In this document: positions 17,663 to 26,083 of the stretch, piece after piece
How the letters are laid out: each line of letters opens with the position of its first letter
Position numbering within the stretch: position 1 is the stretch's first letter
From: Sva-07 sp963715825
GTDB taxonomy: Bacteria > Actinomycetota > Acidimicrobiia > Acidimicrobiales > Ilumatobacteraceae
Direction: 5' to 3'
DNA: 64,000 nucleotides
Assembly: GCA_963715825.1 (NCBI GenBank)
Contig: CAVQSI010000041.1
Coordinates: forward strand, 248,001-312,000
Program-made: the position numbers and the translations under genes
Notes under the pieces: generated by a model
Database searches by the model: none
What the model saw: the letters and a program-made list of their open reading frames with translations, nothing else
What the model was told of the DNA's origin: nothing

Positions 17663-17793
17663 CCCGCCGGCACGCTGATCGAGTCCGGTTTCCAGGTCCA
17701 GGCACGTTCAGCGTCGGCGTCGACGTCGACATCGATGACACCGTCGTCCTCGAGGACGACGGCTCGCTCCACAGCGACTTCCTCGACGAGTAG
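17663..17793 (+). pseudogene. Remnant of an exported-protein gene
   Basis: The 346-base gap between the amine oxidase start and the next gene has no intact gene. Within it, 17663-17700 encodes GTLIESGFQVQ, nearly the same as GTLVESGFQVQ at the end of the exported protein at 15445-16308, with about nine in ten bases identical over 34 positions. Then a different frame from 17701 gives GTFSVGVDVDIDDTVVLEDD and a stop at 17791-17793. It is best read as the decayed 3' end of a paralogue. Confidence 0.55.
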
Positions 17794-17832
17794 GCTCGCC
17801 TCGTCGTCGGGGGAACTCGGGAGGGGAGTGGG

Positions 17833-18579
17833 GTGGAACGTCTGGAGCGAGTGACCGAGCAGGAGTCGGCGAACCCGACCGTGGAGCCACCGCGGGCGGC
17901 GGTACCCCGCGTGCAGCGCAGCGTCGGGGCGGTGCCACTGCGCCGACTGATCGACAACGCCCTCGCCGCAACACTTCCGGCCCCGTTGCGTGCTGGGACC
18001 TCCCCCGTGCGGATCCAACGCGAGGTCGCGCCCGACGACGTCGGCAAGCTCGACACCGAGATCGCGGAACTCCACAAGGCCAAGGCCGGCAAGAAGGCGG
18101 TCAAGGCCGACTTCGAACCGATCGCTGCACGGATCGGCAACGGCTGCACCTGGAACGACGTCAAGAAGGCGTACAACGCGTACAACGCGAGCCAGCAGGC
18201 CCCGGCGGCGGCTCTTCCTGTTCGTCAGATCACCCGCGCCAAGCTCGCGTCCGTCACCAGCGGCGAGAGCGGCGGTCAGCGGTACACCAAGACCAAGGTC
18301 CACGCCGGGCTCGAGTACCACGTGTCGGTCGAGTACGAGCCGACATCGACCAAGCCCGCCGAACGCAACACCTCCGACGTGCGGATCAAGAAGCTGCACG
18401 TCTCCTTCGAGTCGCCCGGCAACAAGGACCAGGCGAAGAAGGACCGGTACTGGTACCACTGGTCGAGCAACAAGTTCGCCTTCGACTCGCGCGCCGGTAG
18501 GAACCACGGCAACATGCAGGCCAAGGCCGACGAGGAGATTCGAGCCTTGCTCCCGAAGCTCAACTGCCCGGCGCTCTGA
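17833..18579 (+). CDS. Possible effector-like protein with VQR/IQR N-terminus, function unknown
   Basis: A 248-residue protein with no family I can name. The first 65 residues are low-complexity and carry RVQRSV and RIQREV, motifs also seen in the N-terminal region of the DUF4157 protein that follows (RIQRAP, RLQRRA). Residues about 70-125 form a lysine-rich helical stretch; the C-terminal 110 residues (KVHAGLEYHVSVEYEP, IKKLHVSFESPG, HWSSNKFAFDSRAGRNHGNM) form a compact, probably enzymatic or binding domain. The GTG at 17833 follows a GAGGGGAG ribosome site. There are 102 bases to the next gene. It may be a second secreted effector of the same system, which is inference. Confidence 0.55.
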   Translation: MERLERVTEQESANPTVEPPRAAVPRVQRSVGAVPLRRLIDNALAATLPAPLRAGTSPVRIQREVAPDDVGKLDTEIAELHKAKAGKKAVKADFEPIAARIGNGCTWNDVKKAYNAYNASQQAPAAALPVRQITRAKLASVTSGESGGQRYTKTKVHAGLEYHVSVEYEPTSTKPAERNTSDVRIKKLHVSFESPGNKDQAKKDRYWYHWSSNKFAFDSRAGRNHGNMQAKADEEIRALLPKLNCPAL

Positions 18580-18681
18580 TGGGCTGAACTCGCACCTGAT
18601 CGGGCACCAAGGCCTGCGCCAAACACCCGAACGACCGACGAACCGTCGCCACCGGGTCTCCCAGAGCGCTACCCTTTGGCG

Positions 18682-20895
18682 ATGGAGCACGAGTGGGGGC
18701 CTGACGTCGAGGACCACTCGACGGCACCCGAGCCAGTGCGCACCAGCCCGGAACTGGTCGACAATCACGCGTCGGGGCGCAACACGAGTCAGGCGATGTC
18801 GCTCGGGGCCGCCATCGTGCAGCCGAAGCTGACGGTGGGATCCGCTGGAGATCCGCTCGAACGCAATGCCGATGACGTCGCTGATCTGGTGGTCCGTGCG
18901 TTCGCTGCGAAACTGCCCACGGCGACTGCGGCCGAGTCGGAACACGAGGCTTCGGACGACCGCGCGCAACGGATGCACTGGTTGCCGGGCGGAGACGGGG
19001 GGCATGGCAACGACCCGACCTCGACGACGCCGCCGCAACGCCTGCAGCGACGGGCCGCTGCTCCGGTCACAGGTGCGCCACCGGCGCGATCGATTCGTCG
19101 AATTCAGCGAGCTCCCGTCGTCGGTGTCGACGGCGGCGACCTCGATGACGACACCGGGCGGCGCATCTCCGCTGCCCGCTCCGGTGGGGCGCCGCTGCCA
19201 GCGACGGTGAGAGCCCCGATGGAGTCGGCACTTGGGGCCGACCTCGGTGCGATCAGGGTGCACGAGGGCCCGTCGGCCCGAGATCTCAGCGACCGGATTC
19301 AGGCCAAGGCGTTCACGGTGGGACGCGACGTCTTCTTCCGTGATGGGCTGCCGGACGTCCGCCGCCCGGAAGGACAGCACCTGGTTGCGCACGAACTGGC
19401 CCATACGATCCAGCAGGGCGCCACCGGGTCCATCCACCGAGCGATCATCGGTTGGAACGAATGGAAGCAGGCGTCCGACCGCACACGGATGTTGTCGTCG
19501 AAGCCGAAGAAGCGTTCGTCACAGCTGCAAGCAGTCGACTGGTGGCTCTACACCTATGAACAGCAGTGCGGGCGTCCAGAACACGACTTCGGGCTCGCTG
19601 CGATCACTGAGCTCAGTCAGGCTGTCGCAGCGTGGCGCGCCTCGAAGGCGAAGAAGCGAAGCAAGAAGCCGAGCATCCGCGAGGCGAACATCGCTGCGCT
19701 CGAAGTCAGCGTGGCTGCGGAGCTGCTCGTCGTGGCCGAGATGCGGGCGATCCGCGACCGCCTACGTGCGACCTACGGCATCGAACTCGACAATCAAGCT
19801 GGTGAGGACGCCATTCGGAGGTCGTACGGTGCCGGCGGCCCGTATGCAGGAACTGCGCCCGCAGCCGCCGACGTGCTCGACGACCTCCAGCAGACCGGCT
19901 GGTCGATCCAGGATCTCCGCTTGATCGAGGAGTCGCTCGCCGTCTATGCGCCAATTCTGGGAGGGCAGCGCGACGTCGGGACGCTCGGAGCGCAGACGAT
20001 CACCTCGTTCAGTTCGCTCGAAGCCGACATCACCGGCAACAAGCAGGCCATCGAGGGAACGAGAGGAACGAAGCAGTCGACATTCGGCGAGACCTTCACG
20101 AAGACCGCCCCGCAGCTTCCCGGCGTTGGCGGGCCGGCGAGCAAGCTCGCCAACATCTCGATGTTCGGCTACGCGCACAACGTGAAGGACTTCGTCCCCA
20201 ACGGAGCAACGGCAACCCCCGAGCAGCTCGCCAAGGGCTACAGGGGCACGATCATCCACGAACTCTCGCACGGCCTCATCGAGATGCTGCCGGCGCCGCC
20301 GATACCTGCAGCTCCGCCGATCGGCCACACCGGGCCATACGTGGCACCGCCGATGGCCACCAACATGCTGGCGTTCTTCACCCAGGAGACCGCCTTCTGG
20401 CGCAGCAGAAATCAAAAGAGTGGCGCCCCCGACGCAGAGGCGCCGATCACGAAGTATGGCGGCACGAATGCCGCCGAAGATCTCGGCGAGACGTTGATGT
20501 TCTTCGTCGAGGATCCGGCCGAGCTCAACGCGAAATGTCCGAAGCGATTTGCGTTCGTCCGCCAGCACCTCAAGGACTACATCTCGCCCACGCGCATCGC
20601 AGCGGCGGAAGTTGCAGCGGGACTGCCGCCAGGTGGGGTCGCACCGGCAGCACCAGCGACGGCCCCCGACGCCGGCGGTATGACCCAAGCAATCACTCAG
20701 GCGAAGGCCGGGCTCAAGCCGGTTCCCGACAAGCCCGTCGACGGGGCGGTGCTGACTGCGCAGGCGTTGACGATGGCGCTGGCAAGGATCACGGGGAACG
20801 CCCCAGCGCCGCAGTTCCTGCTCGGTTCCGAGGTCGACGAGGAGTGGGAGGACGATGGCGAGATGGCCGATGTCGGAACCGGAGACGTCAGCTGA
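18682..20895 (+). CDS. DUF4157-domain protein with second metallopeptidase-like domain
   Basis: A 737-residue protein with three parts. Residues about 45-75 (VQPKLTVGSAGDPLERNADDV) match the leader segment seen before DUF4157 domains. Residues about 170-247 are DUF4157, ending HLVAHELAHTIQQG with the HExxH zinc motif. Residues about 480-635 hold a second HExxH, IIHELSHGLIEML, followed by AAEDLGETLMFFVEDPAEL, which could supply the third zinc ligand. The last 100 residues are Pro/Ala-rich and acidic. DUF4157 proteins are frequent cargo of extracellular contractile injection systems and polymorphic toxins in the literature; no injection-system genes lie in the window. The start could also be TTG at 18676. 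Its stop overlaps the next ATG. Confidence 0.8.
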   Translation: MEHEWGPDVEDHSTAPEPVRTSPELVDNHASGRNTSQAMSLGAAIVQPKLTVGSAGDPLERNADDVADLVVRAFAAKLPTATAAESEHEASDDRAQRMHWLPGGDGGHGNDPTSTTPPQRLQRRAAAPVTGAPPARSIRRIQRAPVVGVDGGDLDDDTGRRISAARSGGAPLPATVRAPMESALGADLGAIRVHEGPSARDLSDRIQAKAFTVGRDVFFRDGLPDVRRPEGQHLVAHELAHTIQQGATGSIHRAIIGWNEWKQASDRTRMLSSKPKKRSSQLQAVDWWLYTYEQQCGRPEHDFGLAAITELSQAVAAWRASKAKKRSKKPSIREANIAALEVSVAAELLVVAEMRAIRDRLRATYGIELDNQAGEDAIRRSYGAGGPYAGTAPAAADVLDDLQQTGWSIQDLRLIEESLAVYAPILGGQRDVGTLGAQTITSFSSLEADITGNKQAIEGTRGTKQSTFGETFTKTAPQLPGVGGPASKLANISMFGYAHNVKDFVPNGATATPEQLAKGYRGTIIHELSHGLIEMLPAPPIPAAPPIGHTGPYVAPPMATNMLAFFTQETAFWRSRNQKSGAPDAEAPITKYGGTNAAEDLGETLMFFVEDPAELNAKCPKRFAFVRQHLKDYISPTRIAAAEVAAGLPPGGVAPAAPATAPDAGGMTQAITQAKAGLKPVPDKPVDGAVLTAQALTMALARITGNAPAPQFLLGSEVDEEWEDDGEMADVGTGDVS

Positions 20896-21368
20896 TGGCC
20901 GATTCAGATCCGGAGGCTCTGACCACCGACTCCGTTGCCGACCTGCTCGCAGCCTGGAAGATGGTGCTCGGTCTGTCGCTCGAACAGATCAGTGCCGTAT
21001 TCGAACCTGCCGCGTCCGACGTCATCACCGGCGGCAGCTACGAGTGCATGAACGATGTCACGATCGTGCACGCGCCACCGCCGAGTCCCGGCTCGATGTA
21101 CCTGCGCGACGACCTGGTCGTGCTGATGTTCGTGGGCGACATCGAGCGATGGCCACAGATCTCGCCGGATTCGATTCTCGAGACGCTCGGTGAGCCCGAC
21201 GAGGTCCTGCGTTCACGCGCCGGACGTGGCAACAGCCTGCTGCTCTATGCGCGGGCCGGCTTCGCCGTGTCGATCGGCGACACCGTCGACTTCATCGAGG
21301 TGTTCGAACCGACGACCGTCGCCGAGTACACCGACGAGGTCTACTCGGTGCCGGAATTCCGACGGTGA
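20895..21368 (+). CDS. Small acidic protein coupled to DUF4157 gene; immunity candidate
   Basis: A 157-residue acidic protein with no recognised domain. The ATG at 20895 shares its A with the TGA of the DUF4157 gene (TGATG), so the two are translated together. Features seen are a helical N-terminus, two D/E-rich segments (MFVGDIERWPQISPDSILETLGEPDEVL) and aromatic beta-strand patterns (LLLYARAGFAVSIGDTVDFIEVF). The pattern GEPDEVLRSRAGRGNSLLLY is reminiscent of SMI1/SUKH-like or DUF immunity proteins only in size and charge, not by a firm motif. Coupling and acidity suit an immunity or chaperone partner for a toxin, but this is inference. Confidence 0.55.
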   Translation: MADSDPEALTTDSVADLLAAWKMVLGLSLEQISAVFEPAASDVITGGSYECMNDVTIVHAPPPSPGSMYLRDDLVVLMFVGDIERWPQISPDSILETLGEPDEVLRSRAGRGNSLLLYARAGFAVSIGDTVDFIEVFEPTTVAEYTDEVYSVPEFRR

Positions 21369-21521
21369 CTCCCAACGCGCCATTCTGATCCCGACGGCGC
21401 GCCACGACGACGCGAGCATTTCGGTCGCGGTTGAACCGCGGGGACCTTCGGCCCTGGCTGGCGACCGCGACGGGGAGGACCATCGGAATCGACCCGACCA
21501 GCGGACGGAGGGAGATCGGCC

Positions 21522-22067
21522 ATGGGCTTGTTGCGATGGATCATCGTCGGAGCCGGCGGCGGAGTACTCGTGTTGGGATCGGCGACGCTCGTCGGAGCCG
21601 AGATCAGCGGTGGAAGCGGGTGCCAAGCGACCGGCACCTGGCAGCAAGCGGGCATCACCGTCGATGCTGCGACCGTGGATGGCGTCGTCACCATCCCCAG
21701 ATCCGACACCGTCAACTGGCAGGGGTCGATCGCTGCGCCGCCGGGCGCGTACAGCGGCTCGGTCTGGGTGGAGCTGCCACCACCGTTCGGTCAGGTCGAG
21801 GTCGACTCGTGGTCCGGCAACAGCCAGACCACCTCGAACAGTGGCTCCCATGACTACGACCTGCCGTCGGCAATCCCCGGCGGCGTCGAGATCGTCGTCG
21901 CTGGTGAACACACCGACGAGAACGGCACATGCACCGGGTCGGTGGCCGTACAGATCGAGGGCGGGCCCTTCGGCTCGCCGCTGACGGCGGTGAGCCTGCT
22001 CGGCACTGCTGCCACCGGTGCCGGAATGGCCGCAGCACTGCGGCCCCTGTTCAGAAAGGTCGGATGA
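21522..22067 (+). CDS. Two-helix membrane protein with exported domain, function unknown
   Basis: A 181-residue protein with a membrane helix at residues about 6-26 (IIVGAGGGVLVLGSATLVGA) and a second near the C-terminus (LTAVSLLGTAATGAGMAAAL), leaving about 120 residues of beta-rich, Gly/Ser-rich sequence probably outside the membrane. Two cysteines (C34 and one near residue 138) could pair. An AGGGAG ribosome site before 21522 supports the start. Its stop overlaps the next gene's start. No family recognised. Confidence 0.6.
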   Translation: MGLLRWIIVGAGGGVLVLGSATLVGAEISGGSGCQATGTWQQAGITVDAATVDGVVTIPRSDTVNWQGSIAAPPGAYSGSVWVELPPPFGQVEVDSWSGNSQTTSNSGSHDYDLPSAIPGGVEIVVAGEHTDENGTCTGSVAVQIEGGPFGSPLTAVSLLGTAATGAGMAAALRPLFRKVG

Positions 22068-22276
22068 TGCACATCGGACGAATCGTCGGAACCGCTGCGC
22101 TGGGGTTCCTGTTCCTGCTGTTCGTTGCGCTGGATCTCGTCCTGTTCGGCGTGATAGCGCTCAACAGCGCGCTGATCACCTTGTTCCCGATCGTCGGCAT
22201 CGTGGCCGGCGGGGTGCTCGGGGCGGTTGCGGGCAGGCGCACGGACGCTGCGTCGCAGCAGTCGGCGACGAGCTGA
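22064..22276 (+). CDS. Small two-helix membrane protein
   Basis: A 70-residue, very hydrophobic protein with two predicted helices (TAALGFLFLLFVALDLVLFG and ITLFPIVGIVAGGVLGAVAG) and a short polar tail. The ATG overlaps the stop of the 21522-22067 gene by four bases, so they probably form one unit; the two may interact. A second ATG follows immediately and would be equally acceptable. No function is known. Confidence 0.6.
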   Translation: MMHIGRIVGTAALGFLFLLFVALDLVLFGVIALNSALITLFPIVGIVAGGVLGAVAGRRTDAASQQSATS

Positions 22277-22283
22277 GCCGAGC

Positions 22284-22955
22284 TCAGGAGGTCGGTGTGC
22301 TTCGGGGCGTCTCGGCGGGCAGACCACCGAGGTGGGCGGCATCGTTGTAGCGCTTCAAGCGCCACTCGCCGGAGGGTGCCGACGCGAACTCGGTGAGCGA
22401 CGTGTTGAGCGTGTGCAGCTCGAAGCTGCCCGTGGAGGCAGTGCGCAACAGGTGGCGGAACGTCGCATCGACCACGCCGCCGTGGCACGCAATCACGATC
22501 GACTTGCCGCGATACGTGTCGAGCGTTGACCCCAGCGCTGCACCCACGCGTCCGTGGAATCCGGCGACGGTCTCGCCGCCCGGGAAGATGTCGACGTGGG
22601 GATCGCTCCAGTCCGGGGTGCCGAATCGTTCGACGTAGCCCGCGAACGTCATCCCGTCGATCTCGGGGCCTGGGTCGTGCTCGCCGAAACCGGGGTCGAT
22701 CTCGATGGTCTGGGTGCCGAACGCCGGGGCGATCGCCTCGGCGGTCTCGATGGCCCGCGGGAAGTTGCTCGAAATCAAGACATCCGCCACAACCTCACCG
22801 GTGCTCGCCAGTCGCTCGCGGAGTCGATCGGCCTGCCGACGGCCCAGCTCTGAAAGGCCGCTGCACGTTCGGTGGCCGCCGATCACCCGGTTGACCGTCA
22901 CGTTCGACTCGCCGTGTCGTATCAGAACGAGCGTGGTGGGGGTCTCGGATGTCAC
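22284..22955 (-). CDS. Histidine phosphatase family protein
   Basis: A 223-residue phosphoglycerate-mutase-like phosphatase. The catalytic RHG is at residues 13-15 (LVLIRHGESN), the partner histidine lies in VIACHGGVVDATFRHLL, and SELGRRQADRLRERLAS and SSNFPRAIETAEAI complete the family pattern. Its GTG start at 22953-22955 overlaps the queF stop in a GTGA arrangement, so the two are probably cotranscribed. The glutamate acid/base after PGFGEHDPG is present. The substrate (phosphosugar, phospholipid or phosphoprotein) is not determined. Confidence 0.85.
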   Translation of the reverse strand: MTSETPTTLVLIRHGESNVTVNRVIGGHRTCSGLSELGRRQADRLRERLASTGEVVADVLISSNFPRAIETAEAIAPAFGTQTIEIDPGFGEHDPGPEIDGMTFAGYVERFGTPDWSDPHVDIFPGGETVAGFHGRVGAALGSTLDTYRGKSIVIACHGGVVDATFRHLLRTASTGSFELHTLNTSLTEFASAPSGEWRLKRYNDAAHLGGLPAETPRSTPTS

Positions 22956-23362
22956 GATGCGCTCCGTTCTGCTGTGGCCTGCACTTCGATGCCGCCTCGT
23001 GGACGTTGGGTGACAACGACGCGGACGTCGTGCGGCTCGGCGGTGTGGGCGATCTCCGCAGCGATCTCGGCGGCGAGTTGCTCGACGAACACCGGCCGGT
23101 CGCGGAACCCCCACAGGTACAGCTTGAGGCTCTTCGACTCGATGCACCACCGATCCGGTCGATAGCTGATCTCGACGCTGGCCAGATCGGGTTGTCCGGT
23201 GACGGGGCACATCGAGGTGAGTTCGTCACTCGTCATGCGCACCGATGTGACGTGATCGGGCGCCGGGAACACCTCGATGTGATCGAGTGCATGCCGCACG
23301 GTCTGGCCGAGCACGGTCAGCTCACGGTCGTCCGGGGTCCGGTCACTCGACATCGACGGCAC
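22952..23362 (-). CDS. queF: NADPH-dependent 7-cyano-7-deazaguanine reductase
   Basis: QueF reduces preQ0 to preQ1 in queuosine biosynthesis. The 136-residue protein is the short (unimodular) type, with the active cysteine C52 in SMCPVTGQPDLAS and the QueF motif E75-SKSLKLY that binds NADPH, followed by LWGFRDRPVF. Length and motifs agree fully. No other queuosine gene is in the window. It leads a two-gene unit with the histidine phosphatase. The rare placement beside a phosphatase has no obvious functional meaning. Confidence 0.93.
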   Translation of the reverse strand: MPSMSSDRTPDDRELTVLGQTVRHALDHIEVFPAPDHVTSVRMTSDELTSMCPVTGQPDLASVEISYRPDRWCIESKSLKLYLWGFRDRPVFVEQLAAEIAAEIAHTAEPHDVRVVVTQRPRGGIEVQATAERSAS

Positions 23363-23412
23363 GGTATCGGCGCGACGGTACGGCCGCCACGGTCGTGCGG
23401 CCTCGCAGCGGT

Positions 23413-24499
23413 TCAGGGCCGCAACTCGAACAGCACCGGATTCACCCCTTCGCTGACGGTGATCAACGACCCGCCACGGAAGCCAACGGCCTCACCCTGT
23501 GGTTCCGGCGCGATCTGTGCCTCGCACGGATCATTCGCCAGCGATTCGGCCACGCTCTGGCCGGTCATGCGCGGCCACACCCAGATCGTCTCGTAGGTGC
23601 GCAGCGCGATCAGCGCGCCGTCCGCGGACACGTCGCCGCCGGTCGGCAGGCCGCCGATCCCCAACCGGGAGCTGGGATGTGGCGTGCTCGCTGCCGTGCG
23701 GGTTTCGAGCAGCGGCGTGTCGAGCATGCCCTGCCGGGGTGAGCACGACGGGATCGCCGTCGTGGCCGTCGAGCGGCCCTTCGAAGACGAACGACGGCGC
23801 GGTCGGACCGAGTTCGGGTGGCACGCCGTCGACCTGGCGCTGTTCCTTGGTGACGATCACGATACGGCGGTTGACTTCGTCGACCAGGAGGACTTCGGCA
23901 TTGTGGGGCCGATCGGGGTAGACGAACTCGAGCACCTCGACGTCGGTGGTCGGGGTGATCGTCGACGGGTCCGGCTCGGCGAAACGGTGAACGCGAACCG
24001 ACGCCCGGCCGGCGCCGTTGTCGCCGATGTCGGCGAGCAGGATGTCGTCGCCGTCAGGCCCCGACACCATGGCGATGTCCTCGATGTCGACCAGCTCGTC
24101 GAGCAGTACCGGATGGAAACCGAGGTCGGTCCCATCGGTGCCCAACGCGAACAGCCCAGCGTCGTCGGCGCCGTCGTTGTGGGTCCAGATCACCTCGCTG
24201 TGGCGGCGGCTCGCCACCAGTCCCGACGCCTCGTCGAGCGCTGGATCGGCCACCTGGCCCAGTACGAACGACCTCGGCAACGAACACAGCTCGAGCGCAC
24301 GGACCTCGGGCGCAATCGTGGTGGACGTCGTCGGCGCAGCCGTGGACGCAGTGGTGATGGCCGTGTCCGCGGGATCGGTCGCGACGACCGTCGCACGGGT
24401 GACATCGACGTCGACGTCGGCGTCGTCAGCGGTGCACGCGACGCCGAGTGCGCCGGTGAGGCAGAGGGTGAGGCAGACGGGGAGCAGGCCTCGGCGCAT
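23413..24499 (-). pseudogene. Secreted beta-propeller-like lipoprotein, frameshifted
   Basis: A lipoprotein of about 361 residues if one frameshift is repaired. The signal peptide ends in the lipobox LGVAC (C22), followed by an acidic and threonine-rich linker. The body reads ASGLVASRRHSEVIWTHND, DIEDIAMVSGPDGDDILLADIGDN and VRVHRFAEPDP, a pattern found in exported beta-propeller proteins. Near 23728-23735 the frame breaks: one frame reads to VVLTPAG and the next continues as MLDTPLLETRTAA and on to LFELRP and stop. A single extra base explains it. The downstream half is otherwise sound. Substrate unknown. Confidence 0.72.
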
Positions 24500-24535
24500 C
24501 GGGCGATCGTACGCGGGTACCGATCGGGCGGAGCG

Positions 24536-25477
24536 TCAGAAGCCGCAGAGGTCGAAGTTGTTGGCGAGCGGCGTCATGCCCGCCGCCTCGGCACGATCGC
24601 GGAACTCCGCCAGACCGGGCTGGGCGGCGATCCAGTCGAGTCGCTCGGCCTGCCCGTCGGTGTCCGGGGCGACGTCGAACACGAACGCACTGAACGCCTC
24701 GGCGAAGTCCTCCTCGGGATTGGTCGCTGCGTACGGTCCGAAGAACCCGTCGTCGTCGGCGCACCGGGCGTCGGCGTCGTCGACGGACTCCTCGTTCGGG
24801 TCGACCGTGGCGAGCACCTCCGGGTCCCAGAACGCGTTGATCCAGTTGTGCATGAGCGAATCGTCGAGGTAGCAGCCTTCGCCGTTGAAGTAGGTGGTGC
24901 AGTCGTCGATGGCCTCGTCGGTTCGGTCGAGTTGTTCGGCGGTGGCTGTGAAGACGTGGGTGAACTCGTGCGCGAGCGTGAGCAACAGTTCGTCGGGGTC
25001 CGCAATGGCGTCGACGGTGTTGATCGACATCTGGAACCCCGACGCATCGCTGTCGACGGTGTTCACGAACGCGAGGGTCTCTGCGGCGAGATCGCCGTCG
25101 GGTTCGAATCCGCCGAACAGCACCAGGTCGCCGAGTTGGCCGTCCGGTGTGATGGTGGCCAGCGAGTCCCAGGCGTCGAGGATCGTGTCGTCGTCGTTGC
25201 CATAGCAGAGCGCGCCGAGTTCGCCGTTCACGACGACGTAGGCCGACGTGAAGGCGAGCTCCTCGTCGTCGCCCTGGAGGGCGTCCAGCGAACAGTCGAT
25301 CTCGTCGACTGGCCCGGCGCTGTCGGCGGCGACGTCGGTGCCGGGGATGACGTCTGTTGACTGCTCGGCGCCGCCGGTCGACACCGACACGTCGTCGGGG
25401 TCTGATTGGCAAGCGGCTGCAGCCAGGACGATCGGGGTGAGGAGCAGGGTGATCGAGAGCGCGCGTCGGGTAGCCAC
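24536..25477 (-). CDS. Lipoprotein with HExxH metallopeptidase motif
   Basis: A 313-residue exported protein with a lipobox-like signal (IVLAAAAC, C23) and a GTG start at 25475-25477. An HExxH motif, AHEFTHVF (H170, E171, H174), with TLAHEFTHVFTATAEQ resembles zincin metallopeptidases; the ligand downstream could lie in the EEDFAEAFSAFVFDV region near residue 270. Cysteines at 183, 190 and 225 flank the domain. A large share of Asp and Glu throughout fits a wall-exposed protein. It lies 36 bases upstream of the beta-propeller lipoprotein in the same direction, suggesting a pair. Target unknown. Confidence 0.7.
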   Translation of the reverse strand: MATRRALSITLLLTPIVLAAAACQSDPDDVSVSTGGAEQSTDVIPGTDVAADSAGPVDEIDCSLDALQGDDEELAFTSAYVVVNGELGALCYGNDDDTILDAWDSLATITPDGQLGDLVLFGGFEPDGDLAAETLAFVNTVDSDASGFQMSINTVDAIADPDELLLTLAHEFTHVFTATAEQLDRTDEAIDDCTTYFNGEGCYLDDSLMHNWINAFWDPEVLATVDPNEESVDDADARCADDDGFFGPYAATNPEEDFAEAFSAFVFDVAPDTDGQAERLDWIAAQPGLAEFRDRAEAAGMTPLANNFDLCGF

Positions 25478-25527
25478 GCCACGATGATGGCACGCCCTAC
25501 CCGACGAGGAGGGTCCTCGGCGCCGAT

Positions 25528-26028
25528 TCAGATCGAGCAGGCGCCCGATGAGCGCAACCGGCCCCGCAGCGCCCAGGCGAGCAGCGCAATCGAGGCAACG
25601 GCCAGCAGCGGTTGGATCGGCTCGAACCACTGACGGGCGCCGGTGGTGCCGAGTGCCACGATGACCAGCTTGTTGCAGACCGGGCAGCCCACGGCGAAGA
25701 ACGACAGCAGCCCTGCGATGCCGCCGCGTCGGGTGGGTGCATCCATGTCGTCGAGCGCCGTCGGCGCCCCCGAACGATCGTTCACGTACGTGGCCGCGAG
25801 CAGCCCGCCGAGCAGGGCGGTGATCAGCAGGGTCGGGTAGGACCACCAGGTGACCGGGACCGGCCGGCCGAACACCGGGTTGGGGATCACGTCGGTCGGG
25901 AGCCCGATCGCGAGCGCCACGAGGATCGAGGCCGCCCCGGCGACCAGGACATGGCGGAGCGACCAGGTCCGGAGGGTGTCGAACGCGCCGGTCCTCGGCG
26001 CGGGAGGAAGCTCACCGATCTCGATCAC
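25528..26028 (-). CDS. Membrane protein with C-P-V-C motif, function unknown
   Basis: A 166-residue protein with four predicted membrane segments: around residues 26-44, 62-82, 104-116 and 137-153. A C115-P-V-C118 pair, in FAVGCPVCNKLVIVALG, sits at a membrane edge. The arrangement is like that of small integral redox or metal-handling proteins, but I can name no family. The C-terminus is cysteine-containing (SSGACSI). It is transcribed toward the lipoprotein gene, 50 bases away. Confidence 0.6.
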   Translation of the reverse strand: MIEIGELPPAPRTGAFDTLRTWSLRHVLVAGAASILVALAIGLPTDVIPNPVFGRPVPVTWWSYPTLLITALLGGLLAATYVNDRSGAPTALDDMDAPTRRGGIAGLLSFFAVGCPVCNKLVIVALGTTGARQWFEPIQPLLAVASIALLAWALRGRLRSSGACSI

Positions 26029-26083
26029 GCAGATACCCTAGTGGGTACATGCTCCCATGTGAACCAGGTCGGTTCGGTCGGAT

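Noticed and set aside
18682..20895. Assigning the DUF4157 protein as an active secreted protease with a known target
   Set aside because: Two HExxH motifs are visible, but the third zinc ligands and the target are not established by sequence alone.
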